From contig NZ_BAFT02000016.1 in the NCBI RefSeq assembly GCF_000308475.2, positions 62,001 to 126,000 of the forward strand: a DNA stretch of 64,000 bases, read 5' to 3'. Position 1 is the stretch's first letter. Every line of letters begins with the position of its first letter. A model generated the notes under the pieces. That model was not told the DNA's origin. It worked only from the letters and a program-made list of their open reading frames with translations, and searched no databases. Below, piece by piece: positions 9,812-17,788 of the stretch. A program made the translations under genes and the position numbers. Source of the DNA: Nocardia brasiliensis NBRC 14402 (GTDB lineage Bacteria > Actinomycetota > Actinomycetes > Mycobacteriales > Mycobacteriaceae).

Positions 9812-10588
9812 ATGGCCGAATTCGTGACCCTGGAGCTGCCGGAGGGTGATGCCGCGCGCCGCGTGGCCGTCCTCCGGATCGACCGCCCGCCGTTGAACCT
9901 GCTGAACCTGCAGCTGGCGCGCGAACTGGCCGAGGCGGCCGAGGAGGTCGCGGCCGACCCGACGGTGGCCGCGGTCATGGTCTACGGCGACGAGCGGGTG
10001 TTCTCCGCGGGCGACGATCTGGCCGAGCTGGGCGCACTGGGCGCAGATCAGGCGCGGGCGCTGGCCGCGGATCTGCAGGGCCATCTCGGCTGCCTGGCCC
10101 GGCTGCCGCAGCCGACGGTCGCGGCGATCAGCGGCTACGGTCTCGGCGCGGGACTCGAGCTCGCGCTGGGCGCGGACCGGCGGATCATCGGTGACAACGT
10201 CAAACTCGGCCTGCCGCAGATCAAGGCGGGGCTGATCCCGCTCGCCGGCATCCGGCGGCTCGCGCTGTTGATCGGGCCCGGCCCGGCCAAGGATCTCGTC
10301 TACAGCGGCCGGTTCGTCGAGCCCGCCGAGGCGCTGACGCTCGGCCTGGTCGACGAGGTGGTGCCGCCCGACGACGTGTACACCGCCGCGTTGCGCTGGG
10401 CCCAGCAGTTCACCGCGGCCCCGGGCCGGGCGCTCGCCGCGGCCAAGGCGGTGTTCGAGGCGGGCCCGCACGGGTTGGATCGTGCACAGACCGAATGGTC
10501 TGATCTGTTCATGACCGAGGACCGCCGGATCGGCACCGAGTCCTGCCTGGCGAACGGTCCCGGAGCGGCCGCGTTCGTCGGGCGCTGA
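9812..10588 (+). CDS. Enoyl-CoA hydratase/isomerase family protein (EchA17-like)
   Basis: The 258-residue product has the crotonase fold, with the CoA-binding FSAGDDLAEL (about 66-75) and oxyanion/catalytic GYGLGAGLELA (about 109-119) segments. The Glu of GLELA matches the first catalytic glutamate (Glu144 in rat hydratase). The second catalytic glutamate, in the PEI motif (Glu164 in rat), is replaced by Gln here (LPQIKAG). It may therefore be an isomerase, a hydrolase-type crotonase or a poor hydratase. Its place between the Nudix and methyltransferase genes matches Rv3039c. Confidence 0.85.
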   Translation: MAEFVTLELPEGDAARRVAVLRIDRPPLNLLNLQLARELAEAAEEVAADPTVAAVMVYGDERVFSAGDDLAELGALGADQARALAADLQGHLGCLARLPQPTVAAISGYGLGAGLELALGADRRIIGDNVKLGLPQIKAGLIPLAGIRRLALLIGPGPAKDLVYSGRFVEPAEALTLGLVDEVVPPDDVYTAALRWAQQFTAAPGRALAAAKAVFEAGPHGLDRAQTEWSDLFMTEDRRIGTESCLANGPGAAAFVGR

Positions 10589-10731
10589 GGCGTGCAGCGG
10601 TTCGTCGTCGCGGGCGTGCTGAACAGGGGTTTCCGGAAGATCGCCTGATCGGAACAGGTTGCTGTCCGGCCGCCGATCCGGTGGGCGTCCTGTTGGGTGG
10701 GCCGACGGCAAGATCATCGGTTGACCTTGGG

Positions 10732-10737
10732 TAGGCT
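10732..10737 (+). promoter_or_regulatory. Leaderless -10 box for the 10746 methyltransferase
   Basis: TAGGCT, 8 bases before the ATG at 10746. Confidence 0.55.
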
Positions 10738-10745
10738 TGGCTGCC

Positions 10746-11723
10746 ATGACGGTACGCCCTGACGACCCCGCGCCGAACCCGCACGCCACCGAGGCCGAGG
10801 TCGAAGCAGCGCGCAAGGATACGAAGCTCGCCCAGGTCCTCTACCACGACTGGGAAGCCGAGACCTACGACGACAAATGGTCGATCTCCTATGACGAGCG
10901 CTGCATCGAATATGCCCGTGGCCGGTTCGACGCGGCCGTCGGCCCCGCCCCGCTGCCGTACGAGCGCGCCCTCGAGCTGGGCTGCGGCACCGGCTTCTTC
11001 CTGCTGAACCTGATGCAGGGCGGCGTGGCCAAGTCCGGTTCGGTCACCGACCTGTCGCCGGGCATGGTGAAGGTCGCGCTGCGCAACGCGCAGAACCTCG
11101 GCCTCGACGTGGACGGCCGGGTCGCCGACGCCGAAACCATCCCGTACGAGGACGACACCTTCGACCTGGTGTGCGGGCACGCGGTGCTGCACCACATCCC
11201 GGATGTCGAACTGGCACTGAAGGAATGCCTGCGCGTGCTCAAGCCGGGCGGGCGCTTCGTGTTCGCCGGCGAGCCGACCACCGCGGGCAACTTCTACGCG
11301 CGTTGGCTCGGCCGGATCACCTGGAAGGCCACCACCACCGTCACCAAGCTGCCGCAGCTGGCCGGGTGGCGGCGTCCGCAGACCGAGCTCGACGAGTCCT
11401 CGCGGGCCGCGGCGCTCGAGGCGGTCGTCGACCTGCACACGTTCGATCCCAGCGATCTGGAGAGCATGGCGCGCTCGGCCGGTGCGATCGAGGTCAAGGC
11501 GACCACCGAGGAGTTCGCGGCGGCGCTGTGGGGCTGGCCGGTGCGCACCTTCGAGGCGGCCGTGCCGGACGAGAAGCTCACCATGGGCTACCGGATGGCC
11601 ATGTACAAGGCGTGGCTGCGGCTGAGCTGGCTGGACGAGAACGTGATGCGTCGCGTGGTGCCCCGCCAGTTCTTCTACAACGCGATGATCACCGGCGTGA
11701 AGCCGCACTCCGCCGCCAAGTAG
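10746..11723 (+). CDS. SAM-dependent methyltransferase (Rv3038c-like)
   Basis: A 325-residue class I methyltransferase. Motif I is ALELGCGTGFFLL (about 76-88), followed by DLSPGMVKVA, and a motif after VLKPGGRFVFAGEPTT (about 166-181). A long C-terminal region is rich in Trp and Tyr. The substrate is unknown; the mycobacterial counterpart keeps the same neighbours. ATG at 10746 is preferred to the TTG three codons upstream because the TAGGCT box fits leaderless transcription. The stop codon overlaps the next start (TAGTG), indicating a two-gene operon. Confidence 0.85.
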   Translation: MTVRPDDPAPNPHATEAEVEAARKDTKLAQVLYHDWEAETYDDKWSISYDERCIEYARGRFDAAVGPAPLPYERALELGCGTGFFLLNLMQGGVAKSGSVTDLSPGMVKVALRNAQNLGLDVDGRVADAETIPYEDDTFDLVCGHAVLHHIPDVELALKECLRVLKPGGRFVFAGEPTTAGNFYARWLGRITWKATTTVTKLPQLAGWRRPQTELDESSRAAALEAVVDLHTFDPSDLESMARSAGAIEVKATTEEFAAALWGWPVRTFEAAVPDEKLTMGYRMAMYKAWLRLSWLDENVMRRVVPRQFFYNAMITGVKPHSAAK

Positions 11724-12898
11724 TGGGTTACGGCTTCGGTCGTCCGGATGTCGCCTTCCTCGGCAGCTCGGCGGGTAAGGCCGCGCTGTCCGAGGTGGAC
11801 CGGCTGGAGCTGACCCCGGCCGCGCTGCTGCGCGATCTGGAACGGGTGCGGCGCAAGCACGGCACACGGGCGGCCGCGCTCGTGGAGACGGTGCGGCTGC
11901 GACGCAAGGCGGCCGTCAAGCTCGCCGCCGCGGGGACGTGGTTGTTCACCGACGACGCCCTGCAGCAGGCGACGCCGACGCTGGTCGCCCGGCATCGGGC
12001 CGTCCGATTGGCCGGGCGTGCCGTGCACGACGTGACCTGTTCGATCGGGGCCGAATCGGCCGAGCTGGCGCGCGTGTGTCCCGCGGTGCTCGGCAGCGAC
12101 CTCGACGAGGTGCGGCTGGCGATGGCCGCACACAACCTGGCCGAATCCCGAAATGTCTTGCTGGCCAAGCCGGACGCGCTGGTGCCGGTGAGCCGGGACA
12201 CCGTCGTGGTCGCGGACCCGGCGCGACGGGCCGACGGCAAACGCACCCACGATCCCGCCAAGCTGCAACCGCCGCTGCCCGACCTGCTCGCCGCCTACCC
12301 GGCGCGCGATCTGGTCGTGAAGTGTGCGCCCGGACTGGATTTCGATCGGCTCGACTGGTCCGGCGAGATCGAGGTCGCCTCGCTCGACGGCGCGGTCCGC
12401 GAGGCGTGCCTGTGGTCGAGTGGGCTCACCGACCCCGCGGTTCGTCGTCGCGCGACCGTACTGTCCTCGGCCGGAACATCTTTCACCCTCACCGACGCGG
12501 ACCCCGACGATATCCCCGAGCAGGCGCCCGGCGCGTGGCTCATCGATCCCGACGGCGCGGTGGTCCGGGCCGGCCTGGTGCGGCACTACGCCGCGAAACA
12601 CGGCCTCTGGCAACTGGATCCGCGCATCGCCTACCTCACCGGCGACACCGTCCCGCCGGGCACCCGCGGCTTCCGCATCGTCGAGCGCCTCGACTACCGC
12701 GAGAAATCCCTGCGCGCCGCACTGCGCGGCCACGACTGCGGCCCGCTGGAGATCCTGGTCCGCGGCGTCGACGTCGACCCCGACAAACTCCGCCGCACCC
12801 TCAAACCACAAGGAAGCCAACCTTTTACGCTGGTCATCACCCGAATAGGCCGCACGCCCACCGCATTCCTGTGCACGGCCGTCGCGGGCAAGGATTGA
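11723..12898 (+). CDS. Class I SAM methyltransferase with THUMP-like C-terminus (Rv3037c-like)
   Basis: The 391-residue product carries a Rossmann methyltransferase core in the middle: VHDVTCSIGAESAELA (about 102-117), GSDLDEVRLAMAAHN (acidic loop) and VVADPARR (motif IV-like). The C-terminal part resembles the THUMP-like domain of this family. Family members are annotated only as THUMP-like methyltransferases. The mycobacterial homologue has been proposed as an MGLP sugar methyltransferase, which the gene block just downstream would fit, but an RNA substrate cannot be excluded. It starts with a GTG overlapping the previous stop by one base. Confidence 0.75.
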   Translation: MGYGFGRPDVAFLGSSAGKAALSEVDRLELTPAALLRDLERVRRKHGTRAAALVETVRLRRKAAVKLAAAGTWLFTDDALQQATPTLVARHRAVRLAGRAVHDVTCSIGAESAELARVCPAVLGSDLDEVRLAMAAHNLAESRNVLLAKPDALVPVSRDTVVVADPARRADGKRTHDPAKLQPPLPDLLAAYPARDLVVKCAPGLDFDRLDWSGEIEVASLDGAVREACLWSSGLTDPAVRRRATVLSSAGTSFTLTDADPDDIPEQAPGAWLIDPDGAVVRAGLVRHYAAKHGLWQLDPRIAYLTGDTVPPGTRGFRIVERLDYREKSLRAALRGHDCGPLEILVRGVDVDPDKLRRTLKPQGSQPFTLVITRIGRTPTAFLCTAVAGKD

Positions 12899-12907
12899 CC
12901 CTTCGGG

Positions 12908-14239
12908 TCAGCGCTCGGGTTCGAAGGTGAAGAGTTCGCCGATGCGGGTGGCTACCAGGACTTCGCCCTTGGGGCCGATGGAGGTGCCGGTGGTGCTGCC
13001 CTGGGCGCCGGGCAGAACATCGGAGTCGATGGTGGCGCCGGTCTTGGTGTCGAAGGTGATCAGGTTGAGGCCGTCGCCGATCGCGGCGGTGGTGTAGCCG
13101 GTGCCGCCCGCGGTCTGCACCGGCGTGCCGCGCAGGGCGAGATCTTTACGCTCCCAGACGGTTTCCGCGGTGTCACCGGTGTCGCGGAGGGCGAGCAGGT
13201 AGCCGTCGTCGCCGGCCGGGATGATCAGGCCGTCGTCGGATACCGAAAAGCCGCCCTGCGGAGCCCATTCCAGCTGATGCACCCATTTGGTGCGGCCGTC
13301 GGCGGTGTCCACCGCGATCAGCCGCTTGCTGTTGTCGCCGACGTAGAGCGTCTTGCCGTCGCTGGACAGCACCGGGCTGGTGCCGCTGCCGCCGGAGAGC
13401 AGCTCGGCGCTCCACTCCTGCTGAATCTTGTTGTCCGCGTAGCGCAGTGCGACCAAGGCCGCAGCGGGCTGCCCCGGCTTCCACACCGTCACGAAGAAGC
13501 GGCCGCTCGCGACGTCGACCGCGGAGATGTTCGCGACCGGGCATTGCGGGCCGCCGGTGCGGCAGTCGTCGAGCCCCTGACCGGCCGCCGGACGGGTCAG
13601 ATTCGGATACTCCAAGAAGTCCGGCTCACCGAGCAACTGGGTGGTCGGCGCGGTCCGCTCGCCGGTCTGCCGGGACAGCACATCGACCTGACCGGACTGC
13701 GTGACGACCAACAGCTTTCCGTCGCCGGTGAATTGCGTCGAGACCGGGGTGCCGCCGATCGGTGTCCGCCAGCGCGGCTGCCCGAGATAGTTGTAGGAGT
13801 TGACCGCGTCGTCGTCGCCGACATAGACGTTGGTCGTGCCGTCGACCACGCTCGGCGCGGAGATCGCGCTCGGGCCTAGTTTGCTGCAGAAGCGCTTGCG
13901 GCCGGTGGCCATCTGGCCCGAGAAGAGCATGCAGTCGCGCGAGAGCGTGGTCAGGAAGAACTGCCCGTCGGGACCGATGGTGACCGGCTGGGCGATCGGC
14001 CCGCCGATCGGGCGCGACCAGCTCAGCGCGATCTTCTTGGCGCCGGTGACCGGACTGGTGCCCGCGTTGCGACCGTCGTGGAAGGCGGCGGGCCAGCCCT
14101 TGCCGGGCCCGACCGTGATGTCGTCGACGTCGGTGCCGCAGCCGGTCAAGGCCAGCGCGCTGATCGCGGCCAGCGACGCGGCCAGCCGCACCCGCGACGG
14201 TCGCCACCGGGAACTGGCCAGTATGCCGCCGCTACGCAC
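12908..14239 (-). CDS. PQQ-like beta-propeller lipoprotein (Rv3035-like)
   Basis: The 443-residue product has a signal peptide with lipobox LALTGC (Cys about 34), then repeated blades typical of PQQ/WD-like propellers (for example VYVGDDDAVNSYNYLGQPRW, LYVGDNSKRLIAVDTADGRTKW). It should sit on the outer face of the membrane; such domains usually scaffold protein complexes. The GTG at 14239 has AGGAG eight bases upstream. A much longer open frame upstream lacks homology and signal features. It is convergent with the THUMP-like gene (9-base gap) and divergent from the hexapeptide transferase gene. Confidence 0.8.
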   Translation of the reverse strand: MRSGGILASSRWRPSRVRLAASLAAISALALTGCGTDVDDITVGPGKGWPAAFHDGRNAGTSPVTGAKKIALSWSRPIGGPIAQPVTIGPDGQFFLTTLSRDCMLFSGQMATGRKRFCSKLGPSAISAPSVVDGTTNVYVGDDDAVNSYNYLGQPRWRTPIGGTPVSTQFTGDGKLLVVTQSGQVDVLSRQTGERTAPTTQLLGEPDFLEYPNLTRPAAGQGLDDCRTGGPQCPVANISAVDVASGRFFVTVWKPGQPAAALVALRYADNKIQQEWSAELLSGGSGTSPVLSSDGKTLYVGDNSKRLIAVDTADGRTKWVHQLEWAPQGGFSVSDDGLIIPAGDDGYLLALRDTGDTAETVWERKDLALRGTPVQTAGGTGYTTAAIGDGLNLITFDTKTGATIDSDVLPGAQGSTTGTSIGPKGEVLVATRIGELFTFEPER

Positions 14240-14454
14240 CTGCTGCACTCCTGTCGTCGTTTCCGCTCGGACGAGACTAAAGGGTGTCGACCCACCGTCG
14301 GCGCAGCAACCCGGTTTCGGGTGTACGCGTGTGGATTCCGGGACGCCGCCCCCGGCGTCGGAGCCACTGTACGGGAGCCGCACCCGCACGTCCGTCAAGT
14401 GGTGCGGTTCCGGGGCGGGTGGCCTGCGGATGGACTGCGTCCGACCACGCCAAC

Positions 14455-14460
14455 TAGGCT
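14455..14460 (+). promoter_or_regulatory. -10 box for the hexapeptide transferase gene
   Basis: TAGGCT. The predicted transcript has a leader of about 50 bases carrying AGGAG at 14507-14511, eight bases before the GTG at 14520. Confidence 0.45.
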
Positions 14461-14519
14461 CTACCCCGTCGCCGCCCGGGCGCGCGACCAGTCGTTGGAC
14501 CAGGACAGGAGAGCCGTAC

Positions 14520-15269
14520 GTGACGAGCATGTGGGGCGCGCCGTTGCGCTCGCGCTGGCGTGGATCGCGCCGCCGGGATCCGCAGCAGGCCCGTTTTCTG
14601 ACGGCGGCCTCGCTGCGCTGGGTGCTCGCCAACCGGGCGTACACCCCCTGGTATCTGGTGCGCTACTACCGGCTGCTCAAGTTCCGCCTGGCCAACCCGC
14701 ATATCGTGCTGCGTGGCATGGTCTTCCTCGGCAAGCGGGTGGAGGTGCACGCGACCCCCGAGCTGGGCCGGATGGAGATCGGCCGCTGGGTGCACATCGG
14801 CGACGGCAACGCCATCCGCTGCCACGAGGGTTCGCTGCGCATCGGCGACAAGGTGGTGTTCGGCAAGGACAACGTCGTCAACACCTACCTCGATATCGAG
14901 ATCGGCGAATCCACCCTGGTCGCCGACTGGTGCTATATCTGCGACTTCGACCACAAGATGGACGACATCACGCTCCCGATCAAGGACCAGGGCATCGTGA
15001 AGAGCCCGGTGCGCATCGGCCCCGACACGTGGATCGCCGCGAAGGTCACCGTGCTGCGCGAAACCCGGGTCGGCCGCGGCTGTGTGCTCGGCGCGCACGC
15101 GGTGGTGAAGGGCGAGATCCCCGACTACAGCATCGCCGTCGGCGCCCCCGCGAAGGTGGTCAAGAACCGCAAGGCCGCCTGGGAAGCCGGCGCCGAGGAG
15201 CGCGCCAAGTACCTCGCCGCGCTCGAGGACATCGAGCGCAAGAAGAACGGCGCCACCACGACGGCCTAG
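14520..15269 (+). CDS. Left-handed beta-helix acyltransferase (Rv3034c-like)
   Basis: The 249-residue product has hexapeptide-repeat turns from about residue 65 to 205, with the catalytic-type histidine in CDFDHKMDD and a closing GVGAPAKVVK-like coil (VGAPAKVVKNR). Family members transfer acetyl or other acyl groups to sugars. In mycobacteria the homologue lies in the MGLP region and has been proposed to acylate that polymer. A basic N-terminus (about 1-60) may associate with membrane or substrate. The start GTG has an ideally spaced AGGAG. Confidence 0.83.
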   Translation: MTSMWGAPLRSRWRGSRRRDPQQARFLTAASLRWVLANRAYTPWYLVRYYRLLKFRLANPHIVLRGMVFLGKRVEVHATPELGRMEIGRWVHIGDGNAIRCHEGSLRIGDKVVFGKDNVVNTYLDIEIGESTLVADWCYICDFDHKMDDITLPIKDQGIVKSPVRIGPDTWIAAKVTVLRETRVGRGCVLGAHAVVKGEIPDYSIAVGAPAKVVKNRKAAWEAGAEERAKYLAALEDIERKKNGATTTA

Positions 15270-15292
15270 TCGCTGCGGCCCGCCGCACTCGG

Positions 15293-15298
15293 TAGCGT
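15293..15298 (+). promoter_or_regulatory. Leaderless -10 box for the DUF1697 gene
   Basis: TAGCGT, 7 bases before the ATG at 15306. Confidence 0.55.
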
Positions 15299-15305
15299 CT
15301 GCGGT

Positions 15306-15851
15306 ATGCACACCTACGCCGCGCTGTTGCGGGGGATCGCGCCGAGCGGAAAGAACATGAGCAACGACAAGTTGCGCGGCGTGTTCGAAGGACTCGGGTT
15401 CGACAAGGTCGCTTCGGTGCTGGCCAGCGGCAACATCGTGTTCCGCAGCGCGGACACCGATATCGTCGAGCTGGAAGATCGGATCCAGCAGGCGCTCAAT
15501 CGGGAACTCGGGATTCCCGGCGGCACCATCATCCGCAGTCACGCCGAACTACGCGCGCTGCTCGACAGCGACCCGTTCCCCGGACTGACCCACGGACGCG
15601 GCACCTATCTGGTGGCGACCTTCCTCAAGGACAGGGCGAAGGCGCCGGGCAAGCTGCCGGCCCAGCCCGATCCGCTGACCCGCATCGTCGGCTACGACAA
15701 GCCGTGCCGCACCTTTCTCGCCGTCGTCGACAACAGCGAACCGGGCAAGACCCCGGACTTCATGAGCTGGCTGGACAAGACGTACGGCAAGGACATCACC
15801 ACGCGCACCTGGCTGACGGTGCAGCGTGTGGTCAAGAAGATGGAGGCGTAG
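15306..15851 (+). CDS. DUF1697 family protein
   Basis: The 181-residue product matches DUF1697 along its length: YAALLRGIAPSGKNM at the start (family ALLRGINVGGKNxx), a VLASGNIVF strand, a HAELRALL helix and a SWLDKTYGKDITTRTWLTV ending (family YGxxxTTRNWNTV). The function of the family is unknown. The gene is not part of the mycobacterial order here and separates the transferase from the VapBC-like pair. Confidence 0.85.
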   Translation: MHTYAALLRGIAPSGKNMSNDKLRGVFEGLGFDKVASVLASGNIVFRSADTDIVELEDRIQQALNRELGIPGGTIIRSHAELRALLDSDPFPGLTHGRGTYLVATFLKDRAKAPGKLPAQPDPLTRIVGYDKPCRTFLAVVDNSEPGKTPDFMSWLDKTYGKDITTRTWLTVQRVVKKMEA

Positions 15852-15856
15852 CCGAC

Positions 15857-16270
15857 TCAATCCGGCACGAGACGGAATGCGTCTATGTGCCGAGGGCGAA
15901 CAATCGTGAAGTGACGTCGATCCACCGTTGCGATTTCGCTCAGTCCGAGGCGTTCCGCGATGGTGATAACGGCAGCGTCGACGATGCCCAGAGGCAGATC
16001 AAGATAGCTGGCTACCAGCTCTTTGACCCGTGGAATATCCTCATTCTCCAGATTGATGAGACGAAAACCGTTGTCGCCGAACGACTCGAGGAATGTGACC
16101 TCAGCCTTCGGCCCTACTCGTGTTTCGAGTAGGTATCCGATTTCCCCTAGGACCGGTGCGGGTACCAACAGCGGCCCGGTCGCGTGCCGTAGCAGCTCGA
16201 GGCATGGCTTGTGATGACGGTCTTTGATATTGCCGGCGGCGAGAAGAACTCCTGTGTCGCACAGGAGCAT
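15857..16270 (-). CDS. PIN-domain ribonuclease toxin (VapC-like)
   Basis: A 137-residue PIN domain with all four metal-binding acids: Asp5 (LLCDTGVLLAA), Glu43 (VLGEIGYLL), Asp98 (IVDAA) and Asp117 (TVDRRHF). VapC toxins cleave specific RNAs, often tRNA anticodon or rRNA loops. The antitoxin-like gene lies directly upstream with a 3-base gap, the usual vapBC arrangement. It is convergent with the DUF1697 gene. Confidence 0.82.
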   Translation of the reverse strand: MLLCDTGVLLAAGNIKDRHHKPCLELLRHATGPLLVPAPVLGEIGYLLETRVGPKAEVTFLESFGDNGFRLINLENEDIPRVKELVASYLDLPLGIVDAAVITIAERLGLSEIATVDRRHFTIVRPRHIDAFRLVPD

Positions 16271-16273
16271 GCC

Positions 16274-16495
16274 TCAGCGTCCCAGCTCGGAGCGCAGTAC
16301 TTCCTCGTGTGTTTCGGCTAGATCGGGTTCGGCCGCAAAGGACGCGAAGAAGGGCAGGTTCCGCTCCGGCTTCCCGGTGTCATCAATGCCCGCGTCGTCG
16401 TTGAGTTGGCCTCGGATGAGTTCCAAGGCAGGGCGCAGCTCGGCTTCGGGCAACTGGTCCACCAAGTGGTGCAACTCTTTGCGAATCGCGCTCAT
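16274..16495 (-). CDS. Putative antitoxin partner of the PIN toxin (VapB-like)
   Basis: A 73-residue acidic protein with an N-terminal helix (IRKELHHLVDQLPEAELRPAL) of the kind found in small antitoxins, and a flexible acidic C-terminus that could wrap the toxin. No AbrB or ribbon-helix-helix signature is clear, so the call rests on its size, its acidity and its position directly before the PIN gene. Confidence 0.62.
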   Translation of the reverse strand: MSAIRKELHHLVDQLPEAELRPALELIRGQLNDDAGIDDTGKPERNLPFFASFAAEPDLAETHEEVLRSELGR

Positions 16496-16534
16496 GACGT
16501 CAGTCTACGCACGACCCGCCGCGACGAGTCGCGA

Positions 16535-17788
16535 CTACTTCGGGTCTCGTTCGGGGAGGGGGCGTTCGATGATGGTGGGGCGGCCCAGGGGGTTGCGGAC
16601 GCGGCGTTTGGCGGCGTGGTAGACCTGGGCGGTTTCGGCGGCGACCACGTCCCAGGCGAAGTCGGCGGTGAGGCGTTCGCGGGCGGCGTAGGCGCGGTCC
16701 TGGGCGGCGGCCGGGTCGTCGAGGGTGGCGCGGGCCGCCTCGACCAGGCCGTCGACGTCGGCCGGTTCGAACGAGGCGCCGGTGACGCCGTCGATCACGG
16801 CTTCGCCGAGCCCGCCCGCGGTGGAGGTGATCAGCGGGGTGCCCGCCGCGGCGGCTTCGAGCGCGACGATGCCGAACGGCTCGTACCGGCTCGGCAGCAC
16901 GATGGCGTCGGCGCCGTGCAGCCAGCCGAGGAGTTCGGTGTGGTCGAGCTGTCCGGCGAAGGTGACCGCGCGGGCCACCCGGTGCACCCGGGCGCGTTCG
17001 CGCAGCCACTCGAACTGGGTGCCGACTCCGGCGATGGTGAGCGTGGTGCCGGGGTGCGCGCGCCGGATCCGCGGCAGCGCGGCGATCGCGTCCTGCACGC
17101 CCTTCTCGTATTCGAGTCGGCCGACGTACAGCAGCCGCGGCGGCCCGGTACGCGGCGAGCGCGGCCGAAAGGTCCAGGCGCCTACGTCGATTCCGTTGCG
17201 GATCACCGTCATCGGCACCCGCTCGGGCCCGTAGAGCCGTTCCACCTCGTCCTGCATGGAGGTCGAGCAGGTGATCAGCGCGTCGGATTCGTTGGCCAGC
17301 CACCACTCGACCGAATGCACCTGCCGGTTGACCTTGCCCGCGACCCAGCCGCTGTGCCTGCCCGCTTCGGTGGCGTGGATGGTCGAGACCAGCGGCACGT
17401 CGTAGTACTCGGCCAGCGCGATACCCGGGTGCGCGACGAGCCAGTCGTGCGCGTGCACCACGTCGGGCGCCCAGCCGTCACCGATGCCCGGTTTGCCGAG
17501 CGCGATACCCGCGCGCACCATGGCGTGGCCCATCGCCAGCGTCCAGGCCAGCATGTCCTCGCCGAAGTCGAACACCGGCGGATCCTCCGCGACGGCCACG
17601 ACCAGCACCCCCTCGGCGATGAAGGAGTGGGTCGGATGGGTCGAGGAGTCGGTGCCGGACGGCCTGCGCGCGAGCACGACCACTTCGTGGCCGGCCTTGG
17701 CCAGCTCGGTCGCCAGGTGGTGCACATGCCTGCCCAACCCGCCGACCACGACCGGCGGGTACTCCCACGACACCATCAAAATCTTCAT
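16535..17788 (-). CDS. GT4 glycosyltransferase, glycogen/MGLP synthase type (Rv3032-like)
   Basis: A 417-residue GT-B retaining glycosyltransferase. The N-terminus MVSWEYPPVVVGGLGRHV holds the Gly-rich donor-binding loop of glycogen synthase-like enzymes, and EPFGIVALEAA (about 310-320) is the E-x7-E catalytic motif. The M. tuberculosis homologue builds alpha-1,4-glucan for MGLP and also affects glycogen and capsular glucan. The start ATG overlaps the stop of the GH57 gene (ATGA), so they are translationally coupled with it and with the methyltransferase upstream. Confidence 0.9.
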   Translation of the reverse strand: MKILMVSWEYPPVVVGGLGRHVHHLATELAKAGHEVVVLARRPSGTDSSTHPTHSFIAEGVLVVAVAEDPPVFDFGEDMLAWTLAMGHAMVRAGIALGKPGIGDGWAPDVVHAHDWLVAHPGIALAEYYDVPLVSTIHATEAGRHSGWVAGKVNRQVHSVEWWLANESDALITCSTSMQDEVERLYGPERVPMTVIRNGIDVGAWTFRPRSPRTGPPRLLYVGRLEYEKGVQDAIAALPRIRRAHPGTTLTIAGVGTQFEWLRERARVHRVARAVTFAGQLDHTELLGWLHGADAIVLPSRYEPFGIVALEAAAAGTPLITSTAGGLGEAVIDGVTGASFEPADVDGLVEAARATLDDPAAAQDRAYAARERLTADFAWDVVAAETAQVYHAAKRRVRNPLGRPTIIERPLPERDPK

